Source: an uncultured Porticoccus sp.
Lineage (GTDB): Bacteria; Pseudomonadota; Gammaproteobacteria; Pseudomonadales; Porticoccaceae
DNA: 50,764 nucleotides
Assembly: GCA_905181945.1 (NCBI GenBank)
Contig: CAJIZZ010000014.1
Location: 1-50,764 of the forward strand
Reading direction: 5' to 3'
Shown here one piece after another: positions 1-7,857 of this stretch (positions are counted from its first letter, which is position 1; each line of letters starts with the position of its first letter). The notes beneath the pieces were generated by a model. It worked only from the letters and a program-made list of their open reading frames with translations, was not told where the DNA came from and ran no database searches. The position numbers and the translations under genes were made by a program.

Positions 1-105
1 TTGCTGAAGAAGTGGTTGCTGAAGAAGTGGTTGCTGAAGAAGTGGTTGCTGAAGAAGTGGTTGCTGAAGAAGTGGTTGCTGAAGAAGTGGTTGCTGAAGA
101 AGTGG
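1..105 (+). repeat. Seven perfect 15-bp tandem repeats (acidic pentapeptide)
   Basis: The unit TTGCTGAAGAAGTGG occurs seven times without a single mismatch and probably continues left of the window. Each unit is exactly five codons, so copy-number change keeps the reading frame and only changes tail length. Identity at synonymous positions implies recent expansion by slippage or unequal recombination. Confidence 0.97.
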
Positions 106-182
106 TTGCAAAAAAACCAGCTATAAAAAAACCAGCTATAAAAAAACCAGCTATAAAAAAACCAGCTACAAAAAAAGAGTAA
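1..182 (+). CDS. C-terminal end of an unidentified protein with pentapeptide-repeat tail (partial)
   Basis: Only the 3' end of this gene lies in the window. In the frame with codons starting at position 3, the protein reads as seven copies of the pentapeptide Ala-Glu-Glu-Val-Val, then about four copies of Lys-Lys-Pro-Ala-Ile/Thr, ending Lys-Lys-Glu before a TAA at 180-182. The tail therefore has an acidic block followed by a basic, proline-containing block, which is expected to be disordered or extended. In related gammaproteobacteria the gene before ruvC is yebC, so a YebC-family protein with an added tail is possible, but no conserved domain is visible here and I do not assign a function. 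A terminator follows at 210-236. Confidence 0.75.
   Translation, partial: AEEVVAEEVVAEEVVAEEVVAEEVVAEEVVAEEVVAKKPAIKKPAIKKPAIKKPATKKE
106..176 (+). repeat. Second 15-bp tandem repeat (basic KKPAI pentapeptide)
   Basis: Three identical units of CTATAAAAAAACCAG (121-165) are flanked by a variant first unit (106-120) and a degenerate last one (from 166) running into the stop codon. The period is again 15 bp, in the same frame as the acidic repeat. Each unit has a run of seven A residues, which should itself be prone to slippage and frameshifts. Confidence 0.95.
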
Positions 183-209
183 TGTATTTAGACATACAGA
201 GTTTTTCTT

Positions 210-236
210 AAGCGGCTTTTAGGCCGCTTTTTTTTA
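210..236 (+). terminator. Rho-independent terminator before ruvC
   Basis: A 7-bp stem (210-216 pairing with 223-229, core AGCGGC/GCCGCT) with a 6-nt loop is followed by an uninterrupted T run to 235. It separates the repeat-tailed gene from the ruvCAB operon, so ruvC needs its own promoter. Confidence 0.9.
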
Positions 237-312
237 CCAAAAAATCTATGAATTTACAAAAATAAAAACTGTCTTGAAAAAATTAGGGTTGTTTTTTTTA
301 TTTTTTAAGATA

Positions 313-328
313 CTGTGACAATATACAG
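313..328 (+). promoter_or_regulatory. LexA (SOS) box upstream of ruvC
   Basis: CTGTGACAATATACAG matches the gammaproteobacterial LexA operator CTGT-N8-ACAG in both half sites. It lies 22 bp upstream of the ruvC start and downstream of a terminator, so it would repress the ruvCAB transcript directly. I could not place the -35 and -10 elements with confidence; the box probably overlaps the -10. Confidence 0.88.
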
Positions 329-349
329 TATTCGAATGATGGCGGTTGT

Positions 350-898
350 ATGTCTTTGATTTTAGGTGTGGATCCTGGCTCTCGTAAAACTGGCTTTGGT
401 ATTATCAAGACAGGGGCTCAGGCTGGCTCTAAAATTGAATACGTTACCAGCGGAATCGTTCGCCTACCATCCGGAGCATTGCCTGCCCGCTTAAAGATAA
501 TTTTTGATAGTATCTCCCAGTTAATTCAACAGTACCAACCAGAAGAAATGGCTATAGAGGAAGTTTTTCTTGCTCGCGACCCCAGTGCTGCCCTAAAACT
601 AGGTCAAGCTAGAGGGGCGGCTATCGTGGCTGGTGCTGCAGCAGGACTGGCTATAGGGGAATATGCTGCTCGCACAGTAAAGAAGTCAGTTGTTGGAAGC
701 GGGGCAGCCAGCAAAGAGCAAGTTCAGCATATGGTTAAGCATATATTAGGACTGCCGTCTGCGCCTGCTGAGGATGCAGCCGACGCTCTTGCAGTGGCGC
801 TTTGCCATGCTCAAACTAATTCGATGGGATTGGCTTTAGGTGGATCGTATCGTTATTCGAAGGGAAGACTTAAACGAGTCGCCACTCCACTTGGTTGA
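350..898 (+). CDS. ruvC: RuvC, Holliday junction resolvase
   Basis: RuvC is the dimeric endonuclease that cuts Holliday junctions bound by RuvAB during recombinational repair. The 182-aa protein has the RNase H-like fold signature, and its acidic catalytic residues can be placed by comparison with E. coli: Asp8 in the N-terminal GVDPGS motif, Glu70 in the AIEEVF motif, and Asp142 and Asp145 in the DAADALA motif. It is slightly longer than E. coli RuvC (173 aa) because of a short basic C-terminal tail. It is the first gene of ruvC-ruvA-ruvB, 18 bp before ruvA, behind a LexA box, so SOS induction is expected. Confidence 0.98.
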   Translation: MSLILGVDPGSRKTGFGIIKTGAQAGSKIEYVTSGIVRLPSGALPARLKIIFDSISQLIQQYQPEEMAIEEVFLARDPSAALKLGQARGAAIVAGAAAGLAIGEYAARTVKKSVVGSGAASKEQVQHMVKHILGLPSAPAEDAADALAVALCHAQTNSMGLALGGSYRYSKGRLKRVATPLG

Positions 899-916
899 TT
901 TTATGAGGATATTTAT

Positions 917-1555
917 TTGATTGGTAGAATTTCAGGGATCTTGCTAGAGAAGAAAGCACCAGAATTGCTGGTTGATGTACAGGGTGTTGGTTATGAGTTG
1001 CTGGTTTCTCTAACTACTTTTTTTGCGCTGCCAAATTGCGGTGAAAAGACTACCCTTTACGCTCATATGGTTGTTAGAGAAGATGTCCAGCAGCTATATG
1101 GATTTAGTGAATTTAGTGAACGTGAGTTATTTCGTATGCTCATAAAAGTTAATGGTGTTGGGCCAAAGATGGCTTTAACTATACTGTCGGGTATGACAAC
1201 TAAAGATTTTTATGAATCAGTGCAGGCGAATGATACAGAAAGATTAGTTAAGCTTCCGGGCGTTGGAAAAAAGACTGCAGAGCGTTTAATAATTGAGGTG
1301 CGTGATCGCTTGCCTGCTTCTTTTGGGGATGCAGCTGCCTCGGAAAATGTTTCTGGTGGAGTGTCGTTCCGTGGTAGGTTGGACGCCCAAGAGGAAGCTG
1401 AAAGCGTGTTAATTGCGTTAGGATATAAGCCTCAAGAAGCATCTCGAATGATTGGTGCTGCTGCACGAAGTTTTGATGAAGAAAAAGATAGCAATAGCGA
1501 GCAAGTCAGTGAAAAATTAATTCGATTGGCCCTCAAGAGTATGGTGAAAATCTGA
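917..1555 (+). CDS. ruvA: RuvA, Holliday junction branch migration subunit
   Basis: RuvA tetramers bind the four-way junction and load the RuvB motor. The 212-aa protein begins MIGRISG as in the family, and it carries the OB-fold N-terminal domain followed by two helix-hairpin-helix motifs (around residues 70-130, with VNGVGPKMAL and LPGVGKKTAE). The C-terminal RuvB-binding domain starts near residue 155. The start is a TTG codon; it is supported by the conserved N-terminus and by a GAGGAT ribosome-binding site six bases upstream. It is the second gene of the SOS operon. Confidence 0.98.
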   Translation: MIGRISGILLEKKAPELLVDVQGVGYELLVSLTTFFALPNCGEKTTLYAHMVVREDVQQLYGFSEFSERELFRMLIKVNGVGPKMALTILSGMTTKDFYESVQANDTERLVKLPGVGKKTAERLIIEVRDRLPASFGDAAASENVSGGVSFRGRLDAQEEAESVLIALGYKPQEASRMIGAAARSFDEEKDSNSEQVSEKLIRLALKSMVKI

Positions 1556-1644
1556 CTTTGTCTTATAGAGAAAGCGCTAACAGAAGATAATTTTTTGAAC
1601 GGTTCTCATAGGATCTCTTCCTTATATAAAGATATAATTAAAAT

Positions 1645-2652
1645 ATGATAGAAACTGACCGACTAATATCTCCTGAAGCTGATGCTCGGGAAGAGCGTTT
1701 TGATCGCGCCATTCGGCCCTTGAGTCTTAATGATTATGTGGGACAACGGGTAGTGCGAGAGCAGATGGAAATTTTTATTAGTGCAGCACGCAAAAGAAGT
1801 GAGCCTTTAGACCATACTTTGATTTTTGGCCCCCCTGGCCTTGGAAAAACAACTTTAGCTCATATTATTGCCCATGAAATGGGTGTTGGATTAAAGACCA
1901 CCTCCGGTCCAGTTCTTGAAAAAGCTGGAGATCTTGCCGCATTGATGACAAATCTTGAGCCAGGAGATGTGCTTTTTATCGACGAGATTCATCGCCTGAG
2001 TCCTGTGGTTGAAGAAGTTATTTATCCTGCTATGGAAGATTATCAGTTAGATATTATGATTGGCGAAGGACCAGCAGCTCGATCAATTAAGCTTGATATA
2101 CCGCCCTTTACGCTTGTTGGCGCTACCACTAGGGCTGGTCTGCTAACTTCTCCTTTGAGAGATCGCTTTGGCATTGTTCAACGACTGGAGTTTTACTCTG
2201 ATGAGGAGTTGAGTTCAATAGTCTCTCGCTCAGCTAAAATTCTTGGTGTGACGACAGATGATAGGGGTACTCAGGAGATTGCTTGTCGCTCAAGGGGAAC
2301 GCCGCGTATAGCAAATCGTCTTTTGCGTCGAGTTAGAGATTATGCCGATGTAAAGGCTGACGGGGTTGTTACATCAAATATAGCTGATATGGCGTTAAAT
2401 ATGTTGAATGTAGATGCCGCTGGTTTTGACCATATGGATCGTCGGGTAATGCTTGCGATAATTGAAAAATTTGATGGCGGACCTGTGGGAATAGATAGTA
2501 TAGCAGCTGCGATTAGCGAAGAAAGAGATACCTTAGAGGATGTTATAGAGCCTTATTTAATACAACAGGGTTATCTGCTGCGCACACAGAGAGGGCGAAT
2601 AGTAACGCGTCGAGCCTATGAGCATTTTGGTTTAAAAGAGCCAAAAAAATAG
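1645..2652 (+). CDS. ruvB: RuvB, Holliday junction branch migration ATPase
   Basis: RuvB is the hexameric AAA+ motor that drives branch migration with RuvA. The protein has 335 aa, the usual length. Walker A is GPPGLGKT at residues 62-69 and Walker B is FIDEIH ending near 116. Sensor 1 (GATTRAG) and the arginine-finger region (PLRDRFG) are present, followed by the winged-helix C-terminal domain. The 89-bp gap after ruvA holds no clear terminator, so it is probably co-transcribed with ruvCA. The Tol-Pal genes follow 25 bp later. Confidence 0.98.
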   Translation: MIETDRLISPEADAREERFDRAIRPLSLNDYVGQRVVREQMEIFISAARKRSEPLDHTLIFGPPGLGKTTLAHIIAHEMGVGLKTTSGPVLEKAGDLAALMTNLEPGDVLFIDEIHRLSPVVEEVIYPAMEDYQLDIMIGEGPAARSIKLDIPPFTLVGATTRAGLLTSPLRDRFGIVQRLEFYSDEELSSIVSRSAKILGVTTDDRGTQEIACRSRGTPRIANRLLRRVRDYADVKADGVVTSNIADMALNMLNVDAAGFDHMDRRVMLAIIEKFDGGPVGIDSIAAAISEERDTLEDVIEPYLIQQGYLLRTQRGRIVTRRAYEHFGLKEPKK

Positions 2653-2677
2653 CTAATAATTTGGAGTTCATGGATAA

Positions 2678-3106
2678 ATGACGCAAAAATATTGTTTACC
2701 TATCCGCGTGTATGTTGAAGATACTGATGCCGGAGGCATAGTATATTACGCCAACTATCTTAAGTATATTGAACGGGCTAGAACAGAATTAATACGCACT
2801 TTAGGTTTCGATAAGCCAGCATTGTTTGGCAGCCTGCAGTTTGTTGTTCACTCTGTAAATATTAAATATATTCAATCAGCAGTTTTGGATGATCAAATTA
2901 CCGCAACAGCACAACTAAAAGATGTGTCGCGAACCTCGTTTGTTGTCACTCAGGGCGTGCTCAGAGGAAATGATGTCTTAGTGAGGGCGGAGGTCAAAGT
3001 GGCGTGCATCGATCGCGAGAAAAAGAAACCTCAGGTAATACCGGAGGATATGTTGAAAAAGTTGAAAGCTGAAATAAAAAATGAGAAAGGAGAGCGCGGC
3101 GAATGA
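2678..3106 (+). CDS. ybgC: YbgC, acyl-CoA thioesterase of the tol-pal cluster
   Basis: YbgC is a cytoplasmic hotdog-fold acyl-CoA thioesterase encoded as the first gene of most proteobacterial tol-pal operons. The 142-aa protein shows the 4-hydroxybenzoyl-CoA thioesterase signature EDTDAGGIVYYANY near residues 14-27, with Asp17 at the expected catalytic position. Its last codons overlap the tolQ start by 4 bp, which indicates translational coupling. The C-terminus is rich in Lys and Glu, as in homologues. Confidence 0.95.
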   Translation: MTQKYCLPIRVYVEDTDAGGIVYYANYLKYIERARTELIRTLGFDKPALFGSLQFVVHSVNIKYIQSAVLDDQITATAQLKDVSRTSFVVTQGVLRGNDVLVRAEVKVACIDREKKKPQVIPEDMLKKLKAEIKNEKGERGE

Positions 3107-3777
3107 CTGAACAGTTATCTTTATGGAGCTTGATTGTTAATGCTTCCTTGTTAGTACAGTTTGTTATGCTGTTACTTTTTTTTGCATCAGTTGTATCTTG
3201 GGTGGTGATTATTCAGAGAGGATTGTATTTAAGAAATGCGGCACATAATTTGCGTCAATTTGAAGATGATTTTTGGTCAGGAATAGATCTTAATCAGCTA
3301 TACGATGATATTAGAGGCAGGGATGGTGGAGAGGGTCTCGCCAGTATATTCCGAGCCGGATTTCGCGAATTTAGTAAGCTATCGCAACAAGCCGGTGTTG
3401 AGCCAGATGCGGTTATGGAGGGAGCTGAAAGGTCGATGCGGGTAGCTTTATCGCGTGAAGAGGAAAAGCTAAATCAGCATTTACCATTCCTCGCCAGCGT
3501 TGCCTCTGTGAGTCCGTATATTGGTTTATTTGGGACTGTTTGGGGTATTATGAATTCATTCCGCGGGCTTGCTAATGTGCATCAGGCCACATTAGCAGTA
3601 GTTGCTCCTGGAATATCGGAAGCATTGATAGCAACTGCTATGGGTCTTTTTGCAGCAATTCCGGCAGTACTCGCTTATAACAGATACTCTTCAGCTGCCG
3701 ACACTACTTTTAATAGCTATGAGACATTTGCAGAAGAATTGTCCACGATTTTACACCGCAGGATTTATAGTAAGTGA
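3103..3777 (+). CDS. tolQ: TolQ, proton-channel subunit of the Tol-Pal system
   Basis: TolQ is an inner-membrane MotA/TolQ/ExbB-family protein that with TolR turns the proton motive force into movement of TolA during outer-membrane constriction at division. The 224-aa sequence has a hydrophobic segment at about residues 15-37 and two more at about 125-150 and 165-190, the latter pair including the conserved GLFGTVWGIM and AIPAVLAYN motifs. It overlaps ybgC by 4 bp and tolR by 4 bp (GTGA), so the three genes are translated as a coupled unit. Confidence 0.97.
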   Translation: MTEQLSLWSLIVNASLLVQFVMLLLFFASVVSWVVIIQRGLYLRNAAHNLRQFEDDFWSGIDLNQLYDDIRGRDGGEGLASIFRAGFREFSKLSQQAGVEPDAVMEGAERSMRVALSREEEKLNQHLPFLASVASVSPYIGLFGTVWGIMNSFRGLANVHQATLAVVAPGISEALIATAMGLFAAIPAVLAYNRYSSAADTTFNSYETFAEELSTILHRRIYSK

Positions 3778-4208
3778 CTATAAAGGCTTCAAAGCATAAG
3801 CGTCGATTGGTTGCTGAAATCAATGTTGTTCCTTATATCGATGTAATGCTAGTGCTGTTGATAGTTTTTATGGTGACCGCCCCATTGCTCATGCAGGGTG
3901 TTAAAGTTGAGTTGCCGAATGCCCCATCTGCGCCTTTAGGTAAAAATGATAGAGACCCCTTAATTGTTTCAATTAAGGCTGACGGTACCTTTTATCTTGA
4001 TTTGGGTAATGGGAGAAATATGGAGGAACCATTAACATCGATTATAAAAAAGGTGAAAAAAGTATTGCGCCAAGAACCCAAAACATCTGTTTTAGTTTGG
4101 GGGGATGCCAGTGTTCGCTATGGTTCTGTCGTGAGACTGATGAGTGATTTGCAGAATGCTGGAGCGCCGTCTGTCGGCCTTGTAACCGAACCGCTTAGAA
4201 AAAACTAA
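3774..4208 (+). CDS. tolR: TolR, TolQ-TolR motor subunit
   Basis: TolR is an ExbD/TolR-family protein with one N-terminal membrane helix (about residues 18-40) and a periplasmic domain. The key protonatable Asp23 sits in the PYIDVMLVLL motif, at the same residue number as in E. coli TolR. Length is 144 aa, typical. The start is GTG, overlapping the tolQ stop codon as GTGA. Gene order and overlap place it in the tol operon. Confidence 0.97.
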   Translation: MTIKASKHKRRLVAEINVVPYIDVMLVLLIVFMVTAPLLMQGVKVELPNAPSAPLGKNDRDPLIVSIKADGTFYLDLGNGRNMEEPLTSIIKKVKKVLRQEPKTSVLVWGDASVRYGSVVRLMSDLQNAGAPSVGLVTEPLRKN

Positions 4209-4213
4209 CTACC

Positions 4214-4840
4214 ATGTTATCTGAAAGACCTATTTCGTTGTTTTTAGCCGTTCTCTTTAGCTTCATTCTGCATAGCTTGGTAATCTATTTTTTGGTTGGC
4301 AAATGGGGAGAGACAACTAAGCCTAGTAAAGTCATATCTCCGAAATATATACAAGCCAAACTTGTGAATTTAGATAATGCGGTAAAACCAAAGCCTAAAA
4401 AAGCATCTAAACCAAAACCAAAGCCAAAGCCTAAAAAAGTATCTAAACCAAAACTGCAAGAAGACCGTGAAGAAATCAAAAGGCATGTACCTGATGCACT
4501 GGAGGCAGAAAAACAGTTAGCGTTAGATCAAGATAATGAAAAATTAACTGCTAGTTATTCCGCTTACATCATGGAAAGAATTGAAGCTAATTGGAATAGA
4601 CCCCCAAGTGCTAGAAGAGGGATGGAGGTTGCTCTAATTATTCAGTTGGTGCCAACTGGCCAGGTAATTAATGTAACAATGGTTAAATCTAGTGGTAGCG
4701 AGGCTTTTGATCGTTCCGCACAACAAGCAGTTCATAAGGTAGGTAGGTTTGAGAGATTACAGCAGCTAGATGCCCAGGCATTTGAGAAAAATTTTAGAAA
4801 GTTACGTCTAGTTTTCAGGCCAGATGACTTGAGGTTATAA
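4214..4840 (+). CDS. tolA: TolA, short form, periplasm-spanning protein
   Basis: TolA connects the TolQR motor to TolB and Pal across the periplasm. This version has 208 aa against roughly 420 in E. coli. It keeps the N-terminal membrane helix (about residues 8-28) and a C-terminal TonB/TolA-like domain (about 112-208, with VALIIQLVPTGQVINV). The central region is a short Lys-Pro stretch (about residues 58-82) instead of a long Ala/Lys helix. The Lys-Pro block contains an imperfect internal duplication at DNA level near 4387-4452. Position between tolR and tolB makes the call secure. Confidence 0.93.
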   Translation: MLSERPISLFLAVLFSFILHSLVIYFLVGKWGETTKPSKVISPKYIQAKLVNLDNAVKPKPKKASKPKPKPKPKKVSKPKLQEDREEIKRHVPDALEAEKQLALDQDNEKLTASYSAYIMERIEANWNRPPSARRGMEVALIIQLVPTGQVINVTMVKSSGSEAFDRSAQQAVHKVGRFERLQQLDAQAFEKNFRKLRLVFRPDDLRL

Positions 4841-4843
4841 AAA

Positions 4844-6130
4844 GTGAAAAAAATTAGTGTTATTTCAGTATTTTTTTTGTTGGCTTTAGCTTATCCAGTT
4901 GCAACAACTGCAAGCTTAACGATTGAGATTACAAAAGGAGTAGACAATCCTACTAAAATTGGAATCTCTCCCATCACCCAAGATGGCGCAATTTTACCAG
5001 AAGACATAGGCGATATTATAGAGGAGAACCTTAGGAGAAGCGGCCTTTTTGGTCCTATTCCCAGGAAGGATATGTTGTCTTTTCCCAGGTCAGTCAAAGA
5101 AGTGTATGCGCGTGACTGGTTAATCCTGGGTGTGGAATACCTTCTTGTTGGGAACGCCTTGCTACATAATGGAGTTTATCAAATTACCTTTAGCCTTATA
5201 GAGGTGCATAGTTCTAGAGTGGCTTTCACAAAGGTTGCGAAAGGCTCTATAGGGCAATTGCGTGATCTGGCTCATCATATTAGCGATGAAGTATATCTGG
5301 CTGTAACAGGCATCCCCGGAGCGTTCTCAACTCGCATAGCCTATGTGACTGCTGTGGCGTTAAATGGAAAAACTAGATTTAAACTAATGGTTGCAGATGC
5401 AGACGGCGCTAGAGAAAAACTGTTGCTGGAATCCAATCATCCTATAATGTCACCCTCGTGGTCTCCTGATGCAAAAGAATTAGTTTATGTCTCATTCGAG
5501 ACAGGTCGACCTGCCATTTTTCGTCAAAAATTATCTAATGCTAACAGAGAGCAGTTAACTAATTTTAAGGGATTAAATGGAGCCCCATCTTGGTCTCCAG
5601 ATGGGAGAAAATTAGCACTAGTTCTTTCAAAAGACGGGAATCCTGAAATTTATACCTTTGACCTGAGGAGTCATAAATTTGCTCGACACACAAATCATTT
5701 TGCAATAGATACCGAGCCATGTTGGTCACCAGACAGTAAGTTTCTAATTTTTACATCAGACAGGGGTGGGTCGCCACAAGTATACAAATTAGAACTCAAG
5801 ACAGGCAAAGTAAATCGTTTAACATTTCATGGCGCATACAATGCAAGACCAAGACTTGCTGCAGATGGAAGAACTTTGGTTATGATCCATAAGAGCGAGA
5901 AGCAGTTTCATATTGCAACGCAAGACTTGGTGACTGGAGATTTAAGGGTTTTAACTAACACGAGCCTAGACGAGTCGCCGACAGTAGCACCAAATAGTGC
6001 TATGCTACTTTATGCGACAAAGAAAAATAATAAAGGGGTCCTAGCGGCAGTTTCGCTAGATGCAGGGGTTAAGTTTTTTCTACCAAGTCGCCAGGGGGAT
6101 GTTCGTGAGCCTGCTTGGTCCCCAAAATAA
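4844..6130 (+). CDS. tolB: TolB, periplasmic beta-propeller protein
   Basis: TolB is the soluble periplasmic partner of Pal and TolA. The 428-aa protein has an N-terminal signal peptide (about residues 1-24), an alpha/beta domain to about residue 165, and then repeated propeller blades marked by SPSWSPD, APSWSPDG, EPCWSPDSK and EPAWSPK. The start codon is GTG, three bases after the tolA stop. The length matches the family (about 430 aa). Confidence 0.97.
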   Translation: MKKISVISVFFLLALAYPVATTASLTIEITKGVDNPTKIGISPITQDGAILPEDIGDIIEENLRRSGLFGPIPRKDMLSFPRSVKEVYARDWLILGVEYLLVGNALLHNGVYQITFSLIEVHSSRVAFTKVAKGSIGQLRDLAHHISDEVYLAVTGIPGAFSTRIAYVTAVALNGKTRFKLMVADADGAREKLLLESNHPIMSPSWSPDAKELVYVSFETGRPAIFRQKLSNANREQLTNFKGLNGAPSWSPDGRKLALVLSKDGNPEIYTFDLRSHKFARHTNHFAIDTEPCWSPDSKFLIFTSDRGGSPQVYKLELKTGKVNRLTFHGAYNARPRLAADGRTLVMIHKSEKQFHIATQDLVTGDLRVLTNTSLDESPTVAPNSAMLLYATKKNNKGVLAAVSLDAGVKFFLPSRQGDVREPAWSPK

Positions 6131-6196
6131 AAAATTAGAACAAAGATCATCAGGCACAATCAGAGAAATATAATCATCTCCTAATAGGAAAATATA

Positions 6197-6673
6197 ATGA
6201 AAATTACAACTTACAAATATAGTGCAATAGCCTTAATCTCCTCTGTTTTATTAGCGGGCTGCTCTTCTGTAGCAACAATGCCAAGTGATAATATAACGAC
6301 AGGATCGGTTGATGATAGTTCCATAAGAGGCTCTTCAATAGGAACGGACAGTAGAGTTTCCCGTGTATTTTACTTTGAGTTTGATAAGGTTGTACTGAAT
6401 GCTGAAGCGCGATCTGCATTGCGTCTTCATGCTCAAAATCTTCAATCCAACCGAATTAATATTCGCTTGCTGGGCCATGCTGATGAACGCGGTAGCCGCG
6501 AATATAATATGGCGCTAGGAGAAAGCAGAGGGAACGCTGTCCGTGACTTTTTAATTCAAGAAGGAGTTAATAGGTCATTGATCGAAGTGGTTAGCTATGG
6601 AGAAGAGCAAGCTGCTGTCTCAGGAAGCGAGGAAGGCTCTTGGGCGCTAAATCGTCGAGTAGAATTAAAATGA
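6197..6673 (+). CDS. pal: Pal, peptidoglycan-associated outer-membrane lipoprotein
   Basis: Pal anchors the outer membrane to peptidoglycan. The lipobox LLAGC places the lipidated Cys at residue 22. The OmpA-like domain occupies about residues 55-158, with FEFDK, LLGHADERGSREYN and the closing NRRVELK motif that binds diaminopimelate-containing peptidoglycan. Length is 158 aa, typical. The 66-bp gap after tolB suggests either continued operon transcription or an internal promoter. Confidence 0.98.
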   Translation: MKITTYKYSAIALISSVLLAGCSSVATMPSDNITTGSVDDSSIRGSSIGTDSRVSRVFYFEFDKVVLNAEARSALRLHAQNLQSNRINIRLLGHADERGSREYNMALGESRGNAVRDFLIQEGVNRSLIEVVSYGEEQAAVSGSEEGSWALNRRVELK

Positions 6674-6802
6674 TAGCTTAACAAGCGTAAAATTAAAATA
6701 TACAGCGTCTGGTGTTAAAAGTTCAATTCGACATATATTTAGGTGATAGCCTGCTGGCACCCAAAAAACCTTAATCAGTCATTGTTAGGAGCACCTTGTT
6801 GT

Positions 6803-7570
6803 ATGCCCCCATATAATTATGTTGTAGTTTGTTTGGCTATTTTTTCAATGTCTGTTATTGCCGCTGCCCCAGTTTCAGAGATTGGCAAAAAACTGGAAAC
6901 TACTAATAACTCCGTTGATTTAAGTGCGGACTCGCAATCTCTTCAGTATGACCCTCACTATCAAGGGCAGCTTCTAAAAGAAGAGGTTAAAGTGCTCCGA
7001 GGTATGGTGGAAGAGTTAAGGAATGAGGTAGAACTGCTTTCAAAAAGACAAATAGAAAATTATCTTAATTTGGATCGTCGGCTTTCCGAACAGACCAATA
7101 AGCCTGGATCAACTTTAAGTATAGCTGCTGGTAAAACTCTGGATATATTATCCAAGCAGGTCCCAGATAACACTCAACCAGTAATACTACCGTTGAGTGA
7201 AGAGAAAGAGAGAGATCATTACCATGAAGCTTATGCTTACCTAAAATCAGGCGATATAAATAAAGCCATATCTGGATTTAAAGTACATATTGTTGCATAC
7301 CCCAAAGGTGGATATGTTGCTAATGCATATTATTGGCTTGGCGAGATATATTTACTTCAAAGCGAGCTAGATTTGGCTCGCCAGTCGTTTTCTGTAATCC
7401 ATGAAGATCACCCTGCGCATGAAAAATACTCAGATGCTAAGTTTAAATTAGGGCAGGTATATTTCATGCTGGGGGATATGATCAAAGCAAAGAAACTGCT
7501 TGAGAGTATTGCATCAAGCGATAGTAACGCCACCTTGTTGGCGAGGAGATATCTTGATGAAAATTTCTAG
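6803..7570 (+). CDS. cpoB: CpoB/YbgF, TPR and coiled-coil partner of Tol-Pal
   Basis: CpoB is a periplasmic protein that coordinates Tol-dependent outer-membrane constriction with peptidoglycan synthesis. I start it at ATG 6803, giving 255 aa, because this yields a normal signal peptide (about residues 1-23, ending SVIAAA) and an AGGAG sequence lies 11 bases upstream. A GTG at 6743 would add 20 residues that do not look like a leader. A short coiled-coil segment (about residues 50-95) is followed by tetratricopeptide repeats (about 140-255, with AYAYLKSGD and ANAYYWLGEIY). Confidence 0.93.
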   Translation: MPPYNYVVVCLAIFSMSVIAAAPVSEIGKKLETTNNSVDLSADSQSLQYDPHYQGQLLKEEVKVLRGMVEELRNEVELLSKRQIENYLNLDRRLSEQTNKPGSTLSIAAGKTLDILSKQVPDNTQPVILPLSEEKERDHYHEAYAYLKSGDINKAISGFKVHIVAYPKGGYVANAYYWLGEIYLLQSELDLARQSFSVIHEDHPAHEKYSDAKFKLGQVYFMLGDMIKAKKLLESIASSDSNATLLARRYLDENF

Positions 7571-7637
7571 CCCTAGGTCTCCCCTAGCTATATCAAAACG
7601 TTAGCTTTAGGTTGAGTGGTTGCTGTTGAATTAAAAC

Positions 7638-7665
7638 TTGATTTTTCATTCTTCATGGGTAAGAT
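7638..7665 (+). promoter_or_regulatory. Possible sigma-70 promoter for tRNA-Lys
   Basis: TTGATT (7638-7643) and TAAGAT (7660-7665) are separated by 16 bp and would start transcription near 7672, about ten bases before the mature tRNA. The match is partial and the call rests mainly on position. Confidence 0.4.
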
Positions 7666-7681
7666 ATGCACCTCTTCAAGC

Positions 7682-7757
7682 GGGTCGTTAGCTCAGTTGG
7701 TAGAGCAGTTCCCTTTTAAGGAATTGGTCGTTGGTTCGAACCCAACACGACCCACCA
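7682..7757 (+). tRNA. tRNA-Lys(TTT)
   Basis: A full cloverleaf can be drawn: acceptor GGGTCGT pairs with ACGACCC, and the D arm, the anticodon loop CTTTTAA (anticodon TTT) and the T arm with GGTTCGAACC are all present. The 3' CCA is encoded. The sequence closely resembles E. coli tRNA-Lys. Position between cpoB and nadA matches the lysT region of E. coli, although only one tRNA is present here. Confidence 0.99.
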
Positions 7758-7857
7758 TATCTTAAGAAGTTATAATTTTTTTCTGCCTAACTCTGTTTTT
7801 CGATATACAAATAATATGTGTTAAAATCCAATAGAGAGTATCGACTGAAAATTCGTT

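Noticed and set aside
1..182. CRISPR array
   Set aside because: The repeat units are contiguous with no spacers, in frame with a coding sequence, and end in a stop codon; it is a coding tandem repeat.
6743..6802. Upstream GTG start for cpoB
   Set aside because: It would add 20 residues that spoil the signal peptide, whereas ATG 6803 gives a normal leader and has AGGAG upstream.
7571..7681. Terminator between cpoB and tRNA-Lys
   Set aside because: Short inverted matches around CCTAGG are seen, but there is no T tract or stable stem.
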